From NCBI RefSeq assembly GCF_000718165.1, contig NZ_JOEY01000041.1:1-64000 (forward strand): DNA of 64,000 bases, in the 5' to 3' direction. The translations under genes were made by a program, and so were the position numbers. The notes under the pieces are model-generated. The model was not told the origin of the DNA, ran no database searches, and was given only the letters and a program-made list of their open reading frames with translations. The DNA is from Streptomyces fulvoviolaceus. Its GTDB lineage: Bacteria; Actinomycetota; Actinomycetes; Streptomycetales; Streptomycetaceae. Each line of letters starts with the position of its first letter. The first letter of the stretch is position 1. Positions 34,381 to 42,593 of this stretch are shown here, piece after piece.

Positions 34381-34722
34381 ATGGATGGAGTGCCCGAGCC
34401 ACACACCGGATGGACGTTTCTCACCAATCACGCACGAGTGCTGGCCGTGATCGCCGACAATCACAGCGCCCGGATCCGCGACATCGCCGCGCACTGCCGA
34501 CTCACGGAACGCGCCGTCCAGAAGATCATTTCCGATCTGGAACGGGACGGCTACCTCTCCCACGTCCGGGAGGGGCGCACCAACACCTACCGCATCGAGC
34601 CCGGCAAGGTCCTGCGCCACCCCGCCGAAGCGGGACTGTCCGTGGCGTCGCTGCTGTCCCTGCTCGCCGAGGCCGAGGCCGGCCACACCGCGCCCGACAA
34701 CCGGCGCCACAGCCCGGCCTGA
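34381..34722 (+). CDS. Winged-helix (MarR/ArsR-like) regulator
   Basis: A 113-residue protein dominated by one winged-helix domain: WTFLTNHARVLAVIADNHSARIRDIAAHC, then the recognition helix RLTERAVQKIISDLERDGYL and the wing SHVREGRTNTYRIEP. The short C-terminal tail ends in Asn/Arg/His-rich sequence. There is no ribosome-binding site, but a well-formed promoter places transcription at or next to the ATG. The effector is unknown. It diverges from the STAS-ANTAR gene and converges on the cupin-type regulator gene. Confidence 0.83.
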   Translation: MDGVPEPHTGWTFLTNHARVLAVIADNHSARIRDIAAHCRLTERAVQKIISDLERDGYLSHVREGRTNTYRIEPGKVLRHPAEAGLSVASLLSLLAEAEAGHTAPDNRRHSPA

Positions 34723-34759
34723 TCTCTCACGCCGCGGCATCGGCGAGACTCGAGCAGCC

Positions 34760-34774
34760 ACGCAGCCCCTGCGT
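34760..34774. terminator. Short hairpin between convergent regulator genes
   Basis: ACGCAG-CCC-CTGCGT, a 6-bp stem with a 3-base loop, four bases before the end of the cupin regulator gene and 38 bases after the HTH stop. Confidence 0.45.
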
Positions 34775-34777
34775 GCG

Positions 34778-35350
34778 TCACGCCCGCTTCGGCCGCGCCC
34801 GTACGTGCATCCGCTCCCCCTGCGCCCCGAACAGGCTCAGGAACTCCGCCGGCCCCTCCCCCGTCGACCCGAACCAGTGCGGCACCCGTGTGTCGAACTC
34901 GGCTGCCTCCCCGGCCGTGAGCACCACGTCGTGCTCGGCCAGCACGACCCGGAGCCGCCCGGACAGCACGTACAGCCACTCGTAGCCCTCATGGGTGCGC
35001 AGTTCGGGCTCCTCATTGGCCTGCGGCACCAGCACCTTGAAGGCCTGGAGGCCGCCGGGCTGCCGGGTGAGCGGCCAGAAGGTGCGTCCGTGTCGCACGA
35101 GCGGCTTGAGCCGGACCCGCGGATCGCCGACCGGCGGGGCGCCGACCAGTTCGTCGAGTGGCACCTGGTGGGCCTGGGCGATCGGCAGCAGCAGTTCGAG
35201 GCTGGGCTTGCGCAGGCCGGACTCCAGTCGCGACAGGGTGCTGACGGAGATGCCGGTCGTCTCCGACAGCGACGCGAGCGTCACCTCCCGGTCCTTCCGG
35301 AGCCGCCGCAGTCTCGGCCCGACCTCCGCGAGAACGTCATCGGTAGTCAT
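34778..35350 (-). CDS. XRE-family regulator with C-terminal cupin sensor domain
   Basis: A 190-residue regulator. The N-terminal HTH_3 (about 8-65) reads RLRRLRKDREVTLASLSETTGISVSTLSRLESG; the C-terminal cupin (about 110-180) reads HEGYEWLYVLSGRLRVVL and ...AAEFDTRVPHWFG. This architecture (PuuR/SutR-like) senses small metabolites. It diverges from the thioredoxin-reductase-like gene, which is its probable target. A minus-strand TTGACA and TGCAAT with 17-bp spacing stand seven bases before the ATG, so the gene may be leaderless. Confidence 0.83.
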   Translation of the reverse strand: MTTDDVLAEVGPRLRRLRKDREVTLASLSETTGISVSTLSRLESGLRKPSLELLLPIAQAHQVPLDELVGAPPVGDPRVRLKPLVRHGRTFWPLTRQPGGLQAFKVLVPQANEEPELRTHEGYEWLYVLSGRLRVVLAEHDVVLTAGEAAEFDTRVPHWFGSTGEGPAEFLSLFGAQGERMHVRARPKRA

Positions 35351-35355
35351 GGGAC

Positions 35356-35389
35356 GTATTGCAGAATCGGCAAAGAAGTTTGTCAATAC
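35356..35389. promoter_or_regulatory. Divergent promoter region with distant inverted repeat
   Basis: GTATTG (35356-35361) and CAATAC (35384-35389) form a 6-bp inverted repeat spaced 22 bp and span the only AT-rich part of the regulator/oxidoreductase gap. The minus-strand -35 TTGACA lies inside the right arm. It is a candidate site for the XRE-cupin regulator. Confidence 0.45.
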
Positions 35390-35415
35390 CGCACCCCCGG
35401 GACGACCGTGACGGC

Positions 35416-36357
35416 ATGACCGAGACATACGAAGTGATCGTGATCGGTGGCGGCGCGGCGGGCCTGTCCGCGGCCCTCGTCCTGGGCCGGGCCCGGCGCC
35501 GCACGCTGGTGGTCGACGCGGGCGAGCCGCGCAACGCACCCGCCGCCCACATGCAGGGCTATCTGTCGCGCGACGGCATGCCTCCCGCCGAGTTCCTGGC
35601 CGTGGGCCGCGAGGAGATCGCGCGGTACGGCGTCGAACTCGTCCGGGACCGGGCGGTGGACGTCACCCAGGACTTCGCCATCACCCTGGCCAGCGGCAGC
35701 GTCGTGCACGCCCGTCGCCTCGTGATCGCGACCGGCCTCAAGGACGAGCTCCCGGCCGTGTCCGGCGTCGCGGAACGCTTCGGCCGGGATGTACTGCACT
35801 GCCCGTACTGCCACGGCTGGGAGGTCCGCGACCGGGCCTTCGGTGTGCTCGCCACGACGCCGATGAGCGTGCACCAGGCCCTGATCGTGTCCCAGTGGTC
35901 GAAGGACGTGACGTTCTTCCTGCACACGGTCGCCGAGGCCGACCTGTCGGACGACGACCGGCGCAGGCTCTCAGCGGCCGGGGTCAGGGTGGTGCCGGGC
36001 GAGGTCGAGGGGTTGGTGATCGAGGACGACCGGCTCACCGGCGTCCGCCTCGCCGGAGGTACCCCCTCCGGGGGAGGCACGACGTACGACCGTGAGGTGC
36101 TGTTCGTCGCGCCGCGCGCCGTCCCGCAGAACGAGCTGCTCGAACAGCTGGGTGCGGAGCTGCGCGAGACGCCGTTCGGCGCGTACCCCGTGCTCGACGA
36201 GACCGGGCAGACGACCGTGCCGGGCGTGTGGGCGGCGGGCAACGCGGCCGGCTTCGCCGAGCAGGTCATCAATGCGGCCGGCGCCGGGTACCGAGCCGCG
36301 GCCACGATCAACGGGGAACTGCTCATGACCGACCTCGACGCCGCCGTCCGGGTGTAG
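35416..36357 (+). CDS. Thioredoxin reductase-like FAD oxidoreductase with CPYC active site
   Basis: A 313-residue flavoprotein of the low-molecular-weight thioredoxin reductase fold. The FAD motif VIVIGGGAAGLSAALVLGRA (about 7-26) and the C-terminal VPGVWAAGNAAG flavin motif are intact, and the redox pair is HCPYCHGWE (about 135-143). The second Rossmann motif, which binds NADPH in thioredoxin reductases, is replaced by FGVLATTPMSVHQALIVSQ and lacks GxGxxG. That combination resembles the dithiol-oxidase branch (GliT/HlmI type) or a reductase with another electron donor. It diverges from the XRE-cupin regulator; no dithiolopyrrolone genes are nearby. Confidence 0.82.
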   Translation: MTETYEVIVIGGGAAGLSAALVLGRARRRTLVVDAGEPRNAPAAHMQGYLSRDGMPPAEFLAVGREEIARYGVELVRDRAVDVTQDFAITLASGSVVHARRLVIATGLKDELPAVSGVAERFGRDVLHCPYCHGWEVRDRAFGVLATTPMSVHQALIVSQWSKDVTFFLHTVAEADLSDDDRRRLSAAGVRVVPGEVEGLVIEDDRLTGVRLAGGTPSGGGTTYDREVLFVAPRAVPQNELLEQLGAELRETPFGAYPVLDETGQTTVPGVWAAGNAAGFAEQVINAAGAGYRAAATINGELLMTDLDAAVRV

Positions 36358-36386
36358 ACCGCGCGCCTCCGGTGCACCCTGGATGC

Positions 36387-37925
36387 ATGCTGCTTGCCCG
36401 GCTGGCCCGCGTGTCCCAGGAGGTCGCCGCGACCTCGGCCCGTTCCCGGAAGACCGCGCTCCTCGCCGAGCTCTTCCGGGACGCCGAGGCGGACGACGTG
36501 CCGATCGTCATCCCGTACCTCGCGGGACGACTGCCGCAGGGGCGGCTCGGCGTCGGCTGGAAGGTGCTGAGCCGTCCGGTCGCCCCGGCCGCCGAGCCGA
36601 CCCTGACCGTGCGCGAGGTGGACGCCCTGCTGAGCGAGCTGGGCAAGGTCGCGGGCGCGGGCTCGCAGGCCGAACGGGCCCGGCTGGTCGGGAAGTTGAT
36701 GGGCGCGGCGACGGAGGACGAGCAGCGGTTCCTGTTCGGTCTGATCAGCGGAGAGGTACGACAGGGCGCACTGGACGCGGTCGCCACGGAGGGGCTCGCT
36801 CAGGCGACGGAGGCACCGCCGGCGGACGTACGGCGGGCCGTGATGCTCGCGGGCTCCCTCCAGACCGTCGCCGAGGCCCTGCTCACGGACGGCCCCGCCG
36901 CCCTGGACCGCTTCCGGCTCACCGTCGGCCGCCCGGTCCTGCCGATGCTGGCGCACAGCGCCTCCTCGGTGGCCGAGGCGGTCGACAAGCTGGGCGCCTG
37001 CGCGGTCGAGGAGAAGCTGGACGGCATCCGCGTCCAGGTCCACCGCGACGGCGACACGGTGCGGCTGTACACCCGCACCCTCGACGACATCACCGACCGC
37101 CTGCCCGAACTCAGCTCCGCAGCGCTGGAGTTGAGGGGCGAGCGGTTCATCCTGGACGGCGAGGTCATCGCCTTCGACGGGGACGGGCGCCCCCGCTCCT
37201 TCCAGGAGATCGCCGGCCGCGTCGGCTCCCGCGTGGACGTGACGACGGCGGCCGAGGCGGTCCCCGTCTCCCCCGTCTTCTTCGACGCCCTGTCCGTCGA
37301 CGACCGCGACCTGCTCGACCTGCCGTTCGCCGAACGGCACGCGGAACTGGCCCGGCTCGTGCCCGAGCCGATGCGGGTACGGCGCACGCTGGTGTCCGGT
37401 CCCGAGGACGCCGGCGAGGCGGAGACGTTCCTCGCCGAGACGCTGAAGCGCGGCCACGAGGGCGTCGTACTGAAGTCCCTGGACGCCCCCTACAGCGCGG
37501 GCCGGCGCGGTGCGTCCTGGCTGAAGGTCAAGCCGGTCCACACGCTCGACCTGGTGATCCTCGCCGCCGAATGGGGCCACGGCCGCCGCACCGGCAAGCT
37601 CTCCAACCTCCACCTGGGAGCACGCGACGCCGACGGCACCTTCGCCATGCTCGGCAAGACCTTCAAGGGCATGACCGACGCGATGCTGACCTGGCAGACG
37701 GAGCGGCTCCAGGAGCTGGCCGTGGACACCGACGGGTACGTGGTGACCGTACGCCCCGAACTCGTCGTCGAGATCGCCTACGACGGACTGCAGAAGTCCA
37801 CCCGTTACCCGGCCGGCGTCACCCTGCGCTTCGCCCGTGTGGTCCGCTATCGCGAGGACAAACGGCCGGAGGACGCCGACACGGTGGAGACCCTGCTGGC
37901 CGCACACCCCGAGGTGACGCCGTGA
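36387..37925 (+). CDS. ligB: ATP-dependent DNA ligase
   Basis: A 512-residue ligase. The N-terminal alpha-helical DNA-binding domain (about 1-195) is followed by the nucleotidyltransferase domain: adenylated Lys in the motif CAVEEKLDGIRVQVH (about 208-222), motif III RFILDGEVIAFD, motif IV HEGVVLKSL and motif V SWLKVKPVHTLDLVIL. The C-terminal OB domain (about 400-512) includes GKTFKGMTD and ELVVEIAYDG. This is the archaeal/LigB-type architecture found beside LigA in actinobacteria, with a role in repair rather than replication. The stop overlaps the NUDIX gene start (GTGA). Confidence 0.9.
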   Translation: MLLARLARVSQEVAATSARSRKTALLAELFRDAEADDVPIVIPYLAGRLPQGRLGVGWKVLSRPVAPAAEPTLTVREVDALLSELGKVAGAGSQAERARLVGKLMGAATEDEQRFLFGLISGEVRQGALDAVATEGLAQATEAPPADVRRAVMLAGSLQTVAEALLTDGPAALDRFRLTVGRPVLPMLAHSASSVAEAVDKLGACAVEEKLDGIRVQVHRDGDTVRLYTRTLDDITDRLPELSSAALELRGERFILDGEVIAFDGDGRPRSFQEIAGRVGSRVDVTTAAEAVPVSPVFFDALSVDDRDLLDLPFAERHAELARLVPEPMRVRRTLVSGPEDAGEAETFLAETLKRGHEGVVLKSLDAPYSAGRRGASWLKVKPVHTLDLVILAAEWGHGRRTGKLSNLHLGARDADGTFAMLGKTFKGMTDAMLTWQTERLQELAVDTDGYVVTVRPELVVEIAYDGLQKSTRYPAGVTLRFARVVRYREDKRPEDADTVETLLAAHPEVTP

Positions 37926-38383
37926 AGACGAGCGCCGGCCTGTTGTTGTTCCGGCACACGGACGACGGCCTGCAGGTGTTGCTCGGCCATATGGGCGGCC
38001 CGTTCTTCGCCCGCCGCGACGCCGGAGCGTGGACCGTCCCGAAGGGCGAGTACGAACCCGACGAGGAACCCGCCTGGGACGCCGCCCGCCGCGAGTTCCA
38101 GGAGGAGCTCGGGCTGCCACCGCCCGACGGTGAGGCCGTACCGCTCGGCGAGGTCCGGCAGACAGGCGGCAAGGTCGTCACGGCGTGGGCGATCGAGGCG
38201 GACCTCGACCCGGCGACGATCGCCCCGGGCACCTTCCGGATGGAGTGGCCGCCGAAGTCCGGGCAGCTCCAGGAGTTCCCGGAGCTGGACCGCGTGGAGT
38301 GGTTCGGCCTGGACCGGGCCCGGGCCGTGATCGTGAAGGCGCAGGCCGCGTTTCTGGACCGGCTGGCGGAGCACTCGCCCTGA
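37922..38383 (+). CDS. NUDIX hydrolase
   Basis: A 153-residue NUDIX protein of the diadenosine-polyphosphate/MutT-like type: SAGLLLFRHTDDGLQVLLGHMGGPFFARRDAGAWTVPKG, then the box with GEYEPDEEP and ARREFQEELGL. The typical N-terminal KTSAGLLLFR and FFARRDAGAW segments are common to predicted NTP pyrophosphohydrolases adjoining DNA ligase genes. The GTG start overlaps the ligase stop (GTGA), so the two are co-translated; ligation by-products or damaged nucleotides are plausible substrates. Confidence 0.87.
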   Translation: MKTSAGLLLFRHTDDGLQVLLGHMGGPFFARRDAGAWTVPKGEYEPDEEPAWDAARREFQEELGLPPPDGEAVPLGEVRQTGGKVVTAWAIEADLDPATIAPGTFRMEWPPKSGQLQEFPELDRVEWFGLDRARAVIVKAQAAFLDRLAEHSP

Positions 38384-38462
38384 GGAGCCGCCCACGCGTT
38401 GCGGTCGTCGCCGCCGCGCGGGAAGGTCGAAGCACAGTCCGTCCGCTTCCAGGAGGTCGGTC

Positions 38463-39857
38463 ATGCCCATCGCGACGGTGAACCCGGCGAACGGCGAGAC
38501 GCTCAAGACGTACGAGGCCATGGGCGCCGAGGAGATCGAGCGCCGGCTCCAGCTCGCGCAGGCGACGTTCCGCACGTACCGGACGACGTCGTTCGCCGAC
38601 CGCGCCGCGCTCATGCACAAGGCGGCCGGCCTCCTCGGCGACATCCAGCAGGACATCGGCCGGGTCATGACCACCGAGATGGGCAAGCCGGTCAAGCAGG
38701 CCCGCGCGGAGGCCACGAAGTGCGCCAAGGCGATGCGCTGGTACGCCGACCACGCCGAATCGCTGTTGGCCGACGAGGAACCCGCGGAGTTCGACGTCAA
38801 GGACTCCGGTGCGTCTCGGGTCCGCGTGCAGTATCGGCCGCTCGGCCCCGTGCTCGCGGTGATGCCGTGGAACTTCCCGCTGTGGCAGGTGATCCGCTTC
38901 GCCGCTCCCGCCCTCATGGCCGGCAACGTGGGCCTGCTCAAGCACGCCTCGAACGTGCCCCAGACCGCCCTCTTCCTGGAGGATCTCTTCCACCAGGCCG
39001 GCTACTCGGAGGGCGTCTTCCAGACCCTGCTCGTCGGCTCCGACGCCGTCGACGACATCCTGCGCGACGAACGCGTCAAGGCGGCCACGCTCACGGGGAG
39101 TGAGCCCGCGGGGCGGGCGGTCGCGTCCACCGCGGGGAACATGGTCAAGAAGACGGTGCTGGAGCTCGGCGGCAGTGACCCGTACATCGTCATGCCGTCC
39201 GCCGACATCGACCGGGCCGCGCAGATCGCGGTGACCGCGCGTGTGCAGAACAACGGACAGTCGTGCATCGCGGCGAAGCGGTTCATCGTTCACACGGACG
39301 TGTACGACGCCTTCGCCGAGCGGTTCGTCGAGGGCATGAAGGCGTTGAAGGTCGGCGATCCGATGGAGGAGGACACGGACGTCGGGCCGCTGTCGACCGA
39401 GCAGGGGCGGGCCGACGTGGAGGAGCTGGTCGACGACGCGAAGCGGAGTGGGGCGGCGGTGCTGTGCGGCGGCCACCGGCTCCGTCGGCCCGAGCTCCCC
39501 GGCTGGTACTACCCGCCGACCGTTCTCGCCGACATCACGCGTGAGATGCGCATCCATCGCGAGGAGGCCTTCGGGCCCGTGGCCACGCTGTATCGAGCGG
39601 CCGACCTCGACGAGGCCGTGCTCATCGCCAACGACTCGCCGTTCGGGCTGAGTTCCAACGTGTGGACGCGGGACGGGGCCGAGGTGGATCGTTTCGTACG
39701 GGACCTGGAGGCGGGTGGGGTGTTCTTCAACGGCATGACCGCCTCCCATCCGGCGTTCCCGTTCGGCGGGGTCAAGCGGTCCGGGTACGGGCGTGAGCTG
39801 TCCGGGCACGGAATCCGCGAGTTCTGCAACATCACGACGGTTTGGCACGGTGCGTGA
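38463..39857 (+). CDS. gabD: NAD(P)-dependent succinate-semialdehyde-type aldehyde dehydrogenase
   Basis: A 464-residue aldehyde dehydrogenase. It shows LAVMPWNFPLWQVIRFAAPALMAGN (about 132-156), the catalytic Glu in VLELGGSDPYIV (about 232-243), the nucleophile Cys in NNGQSCIAAKRFIVH (about 263-277) and PFGGVKRSGYGRELSGHGIREF near the end. The short N-terminus and TVNPANGE opening are those of the GabD1-type succinate-semialdehyde dehydrogenases of actinobacteria. AGGAGG lies upstream of the ATG. It is not linked to a GABA transaminase here, so the physiological aldehyde is uncertain. Confidence 0.83.
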   Translation: MPIATVNPANGETLKTYEAMGAEEIERRLQLAQATFRTYRTTSFADRAALMHKAAGLLGDIQQDIGRVMTTEMGKPVKQARAEATKCAKAMRWYADHAESLLADEEPAEFDVKDSGASRVRVQYRPLGPVLAVMPWNFPLWQVIRFAAPALMAGNVGLLKHASNVPQTALFLEDLFHQAGYSEGVFQTLLVGSDAVDDILRDERVKAATLTGSEPAGRAVASTAGNMVKKTVLELGGSDPYIVMPSADIDRAAQIAVTARVQNNGQSCIAAKRFIVHTDVYDAFAERFVEGMKALKVGDPMEEDTDVGPLSTEQGRADVEELVDDAKRSGAAVLCGGHRLRRPELPGWYYPPTVLADITREMRIHREEAFGPVATLYRAADLDEAVLIANDSPFGLSSNVWTRDGAEVDRFVRDLEAGGVFFNGMTASHPAFPFGGVKRSGYGRELSGHGIREFCNITTVWHGA

Positions 39858-39869
39858 GCGCTGCGCGGC

Positions 39870-39875
39870 TAACAT
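39870..39875 (+). promoter_or_regulatory. -10 element of a leaderless gene
   Basis: TAACAT (TANNNT type) ends seven bases before the GTG at 39883; there is no ribosome-binding site, so transcription probably starts at the start codon. No good -35 is visible at 17-18 bp. Confidence 0.5.
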
Positions 39876-39882
39876 CCCGGTT

Positions 39883-40119
39883 GTGAACCGCGAAGTGACT
39901 CTGCCTCTGATCGTCGACGACCGCGGGACCTTGCAGGTGTCTGCGGCCGATGTGAGCAAGCTGCTCCGCACGGTGGGTGGGCGTTGGCTGCACCTTGTGG
40001 AGGCCGGGGAGGACGGGCTTGATGAGGACACGGTTGCTGCGCTGACGATCGAGCTCGCGAAGCTGGCCGACCGGATCGACGTCGCGTGCATTGCGCACAG
40101 CAGCGGTGGGGCGCCGTAG
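39883..40119 (+). CDS. Small conserved streptomycete protein (possibly DUF6213)
   Basis: 78 residues (NREVTLPLIVDDRGTLQVSA at the start, then KLLRTVGGRWLHLVEAGEDGLDEDTVAALTIELAKLADRIDVACI). It is acidic, soluble and compact, with a beta-hairpin-like start and one long helix. The composition fits a conserved small protein of Streptomyces; I believe it is the DUF6213 family but cannot verify that. Function is unknown. It follows the aldehyde dehydrogenase by 25 bp but seems to have its own leaderless promoter. A dispersed repeat follows it. Confidence 0.6.
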   Translation: MNREVTLPLIVDDRGTLQVSAADVSKLLRTVGGRWLHLVEAGEDGLDEDTVAALTIELAKLADRIDVACIAHSSGGAP

Positions 40120-40137
40120 GAGTTCCTGTTGTGTGCC

Positions 40138-40212
40138 AGTGCGGGTTCGTCGTGGTTGCTCGCGCCCACGCGGAGGAGCCGCATACCGATACAGCCCCGC
40201 GCCCCTTTGGGG
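40138..40212 (+). repeat. Dispersed intergenic repeat, copy 2
   Basis: This copy contains GCGCCCACGCGGAGGAGCCG, then CATACCGATACAGCCCCGCG and CCCC. It matches copy 3 over most of its length and copy 1 on both sides of the latter's insertion. It follows the small gene ending at 40119 and precedes rppA. A GCCCC-TTT-GGGGC hairpin adjoins its right end. Confidence 0.65.
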
Positions 40213-40260
40213 CGCATGCGGGCGTCCCGCGTTTGGAGTAATCCGGCGCGAGATCGTCTC

Positions 40261-40299
40261 CGCCTCAGGTGATCGTGGACTGGACCACCCTCTGAGGCG
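40261..40299 (+). promoter_or_regulatory. Inverted repeat in the rppA leader
   Basis: CGCCTCAG (40261-40268) and CTGAGGCG (40292-40299) form a perfect 8-bp inverted repeat around 23 bases, ending 16 bases before the rppA ATG. It could be an operator or a leader hairpin. Confidence 0.4.
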
Positions 40300-40315
40300 A
40301 AAGCAGGCACGGTTC

Positions 40316-41377
40316 ATGGCGACTTTGTGCAGACCCTCGGTGTCCGTTCCAGAGCACGTGATCACCATGGAGGAGACGCTGGAGCTGGCGCGCTCCCGCC
40401 ACGCCGACCATCCCCAACTGCCGTTGGCCCTCCGGCTGATCGAGAACACCGGCGTACGCACCCGGCACATCGTGCAGCCCATCGAGGAGACCCTGAAGCA
40501 TCCCGGCTTCGAGGAGCGCAACAAGGTCTACGTCGCCGAGGCGAAGGCCCGGGTCCCGGCCGTCGTCCAGCGGGCGCTCGACGACGCGGAGCTGCTGACC
40601 AGCGACATCGACGTGATCATCTACGTGTCGTGCACGGGCTTCATGATGCCTTCGCTGACGGCATGGCTGATCAACGAGATGGCCTTCGAGAACACCACCC
40701 GCCAGATACCCATCGCCCAGCTGGGCTGCGCGGCCGGCGGCGCCGCGATCAACCGCGCGCACGACTTCTGCTCGGCCTACCCCGAGGCCAACGCGTTGAT
40801 CGTCGCCTGCGAGTTCTGCTCGCTGTGCTACCAGCCCACCGACCTGGGCATCGGAAACCTGCTGTCCAACGGACTGTTCGGCGACGGCATCGCGGCCGCC
40901 GTGATGCGGGGCAAGGGCGGTGAGGGCATCTCGCTGGAGCGCAACGGGTCGTACCTGATCCCCAAGACCGAGGAGTGGATCATGTACGACGTCCGGGCAA
41001 CCGGCTTCCACTTCCAGCTGGACAAGCGGGTGCCCGCGACCATGGAGCCCCTGGCACCGGCGTTGCAGGACCTCGCGGGCCTGCACGGCTGGGACGCCGC
41101 CGACCTGGACTTCTACATCGTGCACGCCGGCGGTCCCCGAATACTCGACGACCTCAGCAAGTTCCTGCAGGTCGACCCGCACGCCTTCCGGTTCAGCCGG
41201 GCGACCCTCACCGAGTACGGCAACATCGCCAGCGCCGTCGTCCTGGACGCGCTGCGCCGGCTGTTCGACGAGGGCGGAGCCAAGCACCGGGCACGCGGGC
41301 TGCTCGCCGGGTTCGGGCCCGGCATCACCGCGGAAATGTCCCTGGGCCGCTGGCAGAGCATGGATGAGACAGCCTGA
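40316..41377 (+). CDS. rppA: Type III polyketide synthase, 1,3,6,8-tetrahydroxynaphthalene synthase
   Basis: A 353-residue chalcone-synthase-fold enzyme. The catalytic Cys lies in IAQLGCAAGGAAINRA (Cys138 region), with the His in FYIVHAGGPRILDDLSKFL (about 270) and the Asn in TLTEYGNIASAVVLDALRR (about 303). The opening RPSVSVPEHVITMEETLELAR and the YQPTDLGIGNLLSNGLFGDG segment are typical of RppA. It condenses five malonyl-CoA units to tetrahydroxynaphthalene, which oxidises to flaviolin, a precursor of melanin-like pigment. The P450 and cupin genes that follow complete the known rppA operon order of Streptomyces. Confidence 0.92.
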   Translation: MATLCRPSVSVPEHVITMEETLELARSRHADHPQLPLALRLIENTGVRTRHIVQPIEETLKHPGFEERNKVYVAEAKARVPAVVQRALDDAELLTSDIDVIIYVSCTGFMMPSLTAWLINEMAFENTTRQIPIAQLGCAAGGAAINRAHDFCSAYPEANALIVACEFCSLCYQPTDLGIGNLLSNGLFGDGIAAAVMRGKGGEGISLERNGSYLIPKTEEWIMYDVRATGFHFQLDKRVPATMEPLAPALQDLAGLHGWDAADLDFYIVHAGGPRILDDLSKFLQVDPHAFRFSRATLTEYGNIASAVVLDALRRLFDEGGAKHRARGLLAGFGPGITAEMSLGRWQSMDETA

Positions 41378-41378
41378 G

Positions 41379-42593
41379 ATGACCGAAGAGACGCTCACCG
41401 AGACCCTTCCCCCGGTGCGGGACTGGCCCGCGCTCGATCTGACCGGCGTGGACTTCGACCCGGTCCTCCAGCAGCTGATGCGCGAGGGGCCGGTCACTCG
41501 CATCAAGCTGCCCAACGGCGAGGGCTGGGCCTGGCTGGTCACCCGCCACGACGACGTGCGCATGGTGGCCAACGACCCCCGGTTCAGCCGCGAGGCCGTC
41601 ATGGACCGGCCCGTCACCCGGCTCGCCCCGCACTTCATCCCGGCGCGCGGCGCGGTCGGCTTCCTGGACCCGCCCGACCACACCCGGCTGCGCCGATCGG
41701 TGGCCGCCGCGTTCACGGCGCGTGGGGTGGAGCGGGTACGGGAGAAGTCCCGCCGCATGCTCGACGAGCTGGTCGACGAGCTGCTGCAGGACGGGCCGCC
41801 CGCCGATCTCGGTGCGACCGTGCTGAGCCCCTTCCCCATCGCCGTGATCTGCGAGCTGATGGGCGTCCCGGCCGCCGACCGGCACGGCATGCACACCTGG
41901 ACCCAGCTGATCCTGTCCTCCTCGCACGGCGCGAAGGTCAGTGAGAAGGCCAAGCACGAGATGGGCGCCTACTTCGCCGACCTGATCGGTCTCCGGGAGG
42001 GCAGTGCGGACGAGGACGTGGCGTCCCTGCTGGGTGCCGCCGTGGGCCGGGGCGAGGTGACGCTGGAGGAGGCCGTGGGGCTCGCGGTGCTCCTGCAGAT
42101 CGGCGGAGAGGCGGTCACCAACAACAGCGGCCAGATGTTCTACCTGCTGCTGACCCGCCCGGACCTGGCCGAACGCCTGCGCGCCGAACCGTCGCTGCGC
42201 CCCCGAGCCATCGACGAACTGCTGCGCTACATCCCGCACCGCAACGCGGTCGGCCTGTCCCGCATCGCCCTGGAGGACGTGGAGGTCAGGGGTGTACGAA
42301 TCCGGGCGGGCGACGCGGTCTACGTGTCCTACCTGGCCGCGAACCGCGACCCGGACGTCTTCCCCGACCCCGAGATGATCGACTTCTCACGCAGCCCGAA
42401 CCCGCACGTCTCCTTCGGCTTCGGCCCGCACTTCTGTCCCGGCAACATGCTGGCACGGCTGGAGTCCGAGCTCCTGGTGGACGCCCTGCTGGACCGGGTG
42501 CCTGGCCTGAGACTCGCCGTACCGCCAGAGGAAGTGCCTTTCAAGAAGGGCGCGTTGATCCGCGGGCCCGAGGCACTGCCGGTGACGTGGTGA
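41379..42593 (+). CDS. Cytochrome P450, CYP158A2 type (flaviolin polymerising)
   Basis: A 404-residue P450. The I-helix region (AVLLQIGGEAVTNNSGQMFYLLL, about 228-250) has the altered GGEAVTNN sequence known in CYP158 enzymes instead of the AGxDT motif. The ExxR motif lies in AIDELLRYIPHRNAVG and the haem ligand in FGFGPHFCPGNMLARLE (Cys about 352). The N-terminus PPVRDWPALDL is that of CYP158A2. It couples flaviolin into dimers and trimers, giving dark pigment with UV protection. I chose ATG 41379, one base after the rppA stop; an in-frame ATG at 41364 overlaps rppA. Confidence 0.9.
   Translation: MTEETLTETLPPVRDWPALDLTGVDFDPVLQQLMREGPVTRIKLPNGEGWAWLVTRHDDVRMVANDPRFSREAVMDRPVTRLAPHFIPARGAVGFLDPPDHTRLRRSVAAAFTARGVERVREKSRRMLDELVDELLQDGPPADLGATVLSPFPIAVICELMGVPAADRHGMHTWTQLILSSSHGAKVSEKAKHEMGAYFADLIGLREGSADEDVASLLGAAVGRGEVTLEEAVGLAVLLQIGGEAVTNNSGQMFYLLLTRPDLAERLRAEPSLRPRAIDELLRYIPHRNAVGLSRIALEDVEVRGVRIRAGDAVYVSYLAANRDPDVFPDPEMIDFSRSPNPHVSFGFGPHFCPGNMLARLESELLVDALLDRVPGLRLAVPPEEVPFKKGALIRGPEALPVTW

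Noticed and set aside
35559..38120. An 853-codon open frame on the minus strand
   Set aside because: It is antisense to the thioredoxin-reductase-like and DNA ligase genes, has the low-complexity composition of high-GC shadow frames and no ribosome-binding site.
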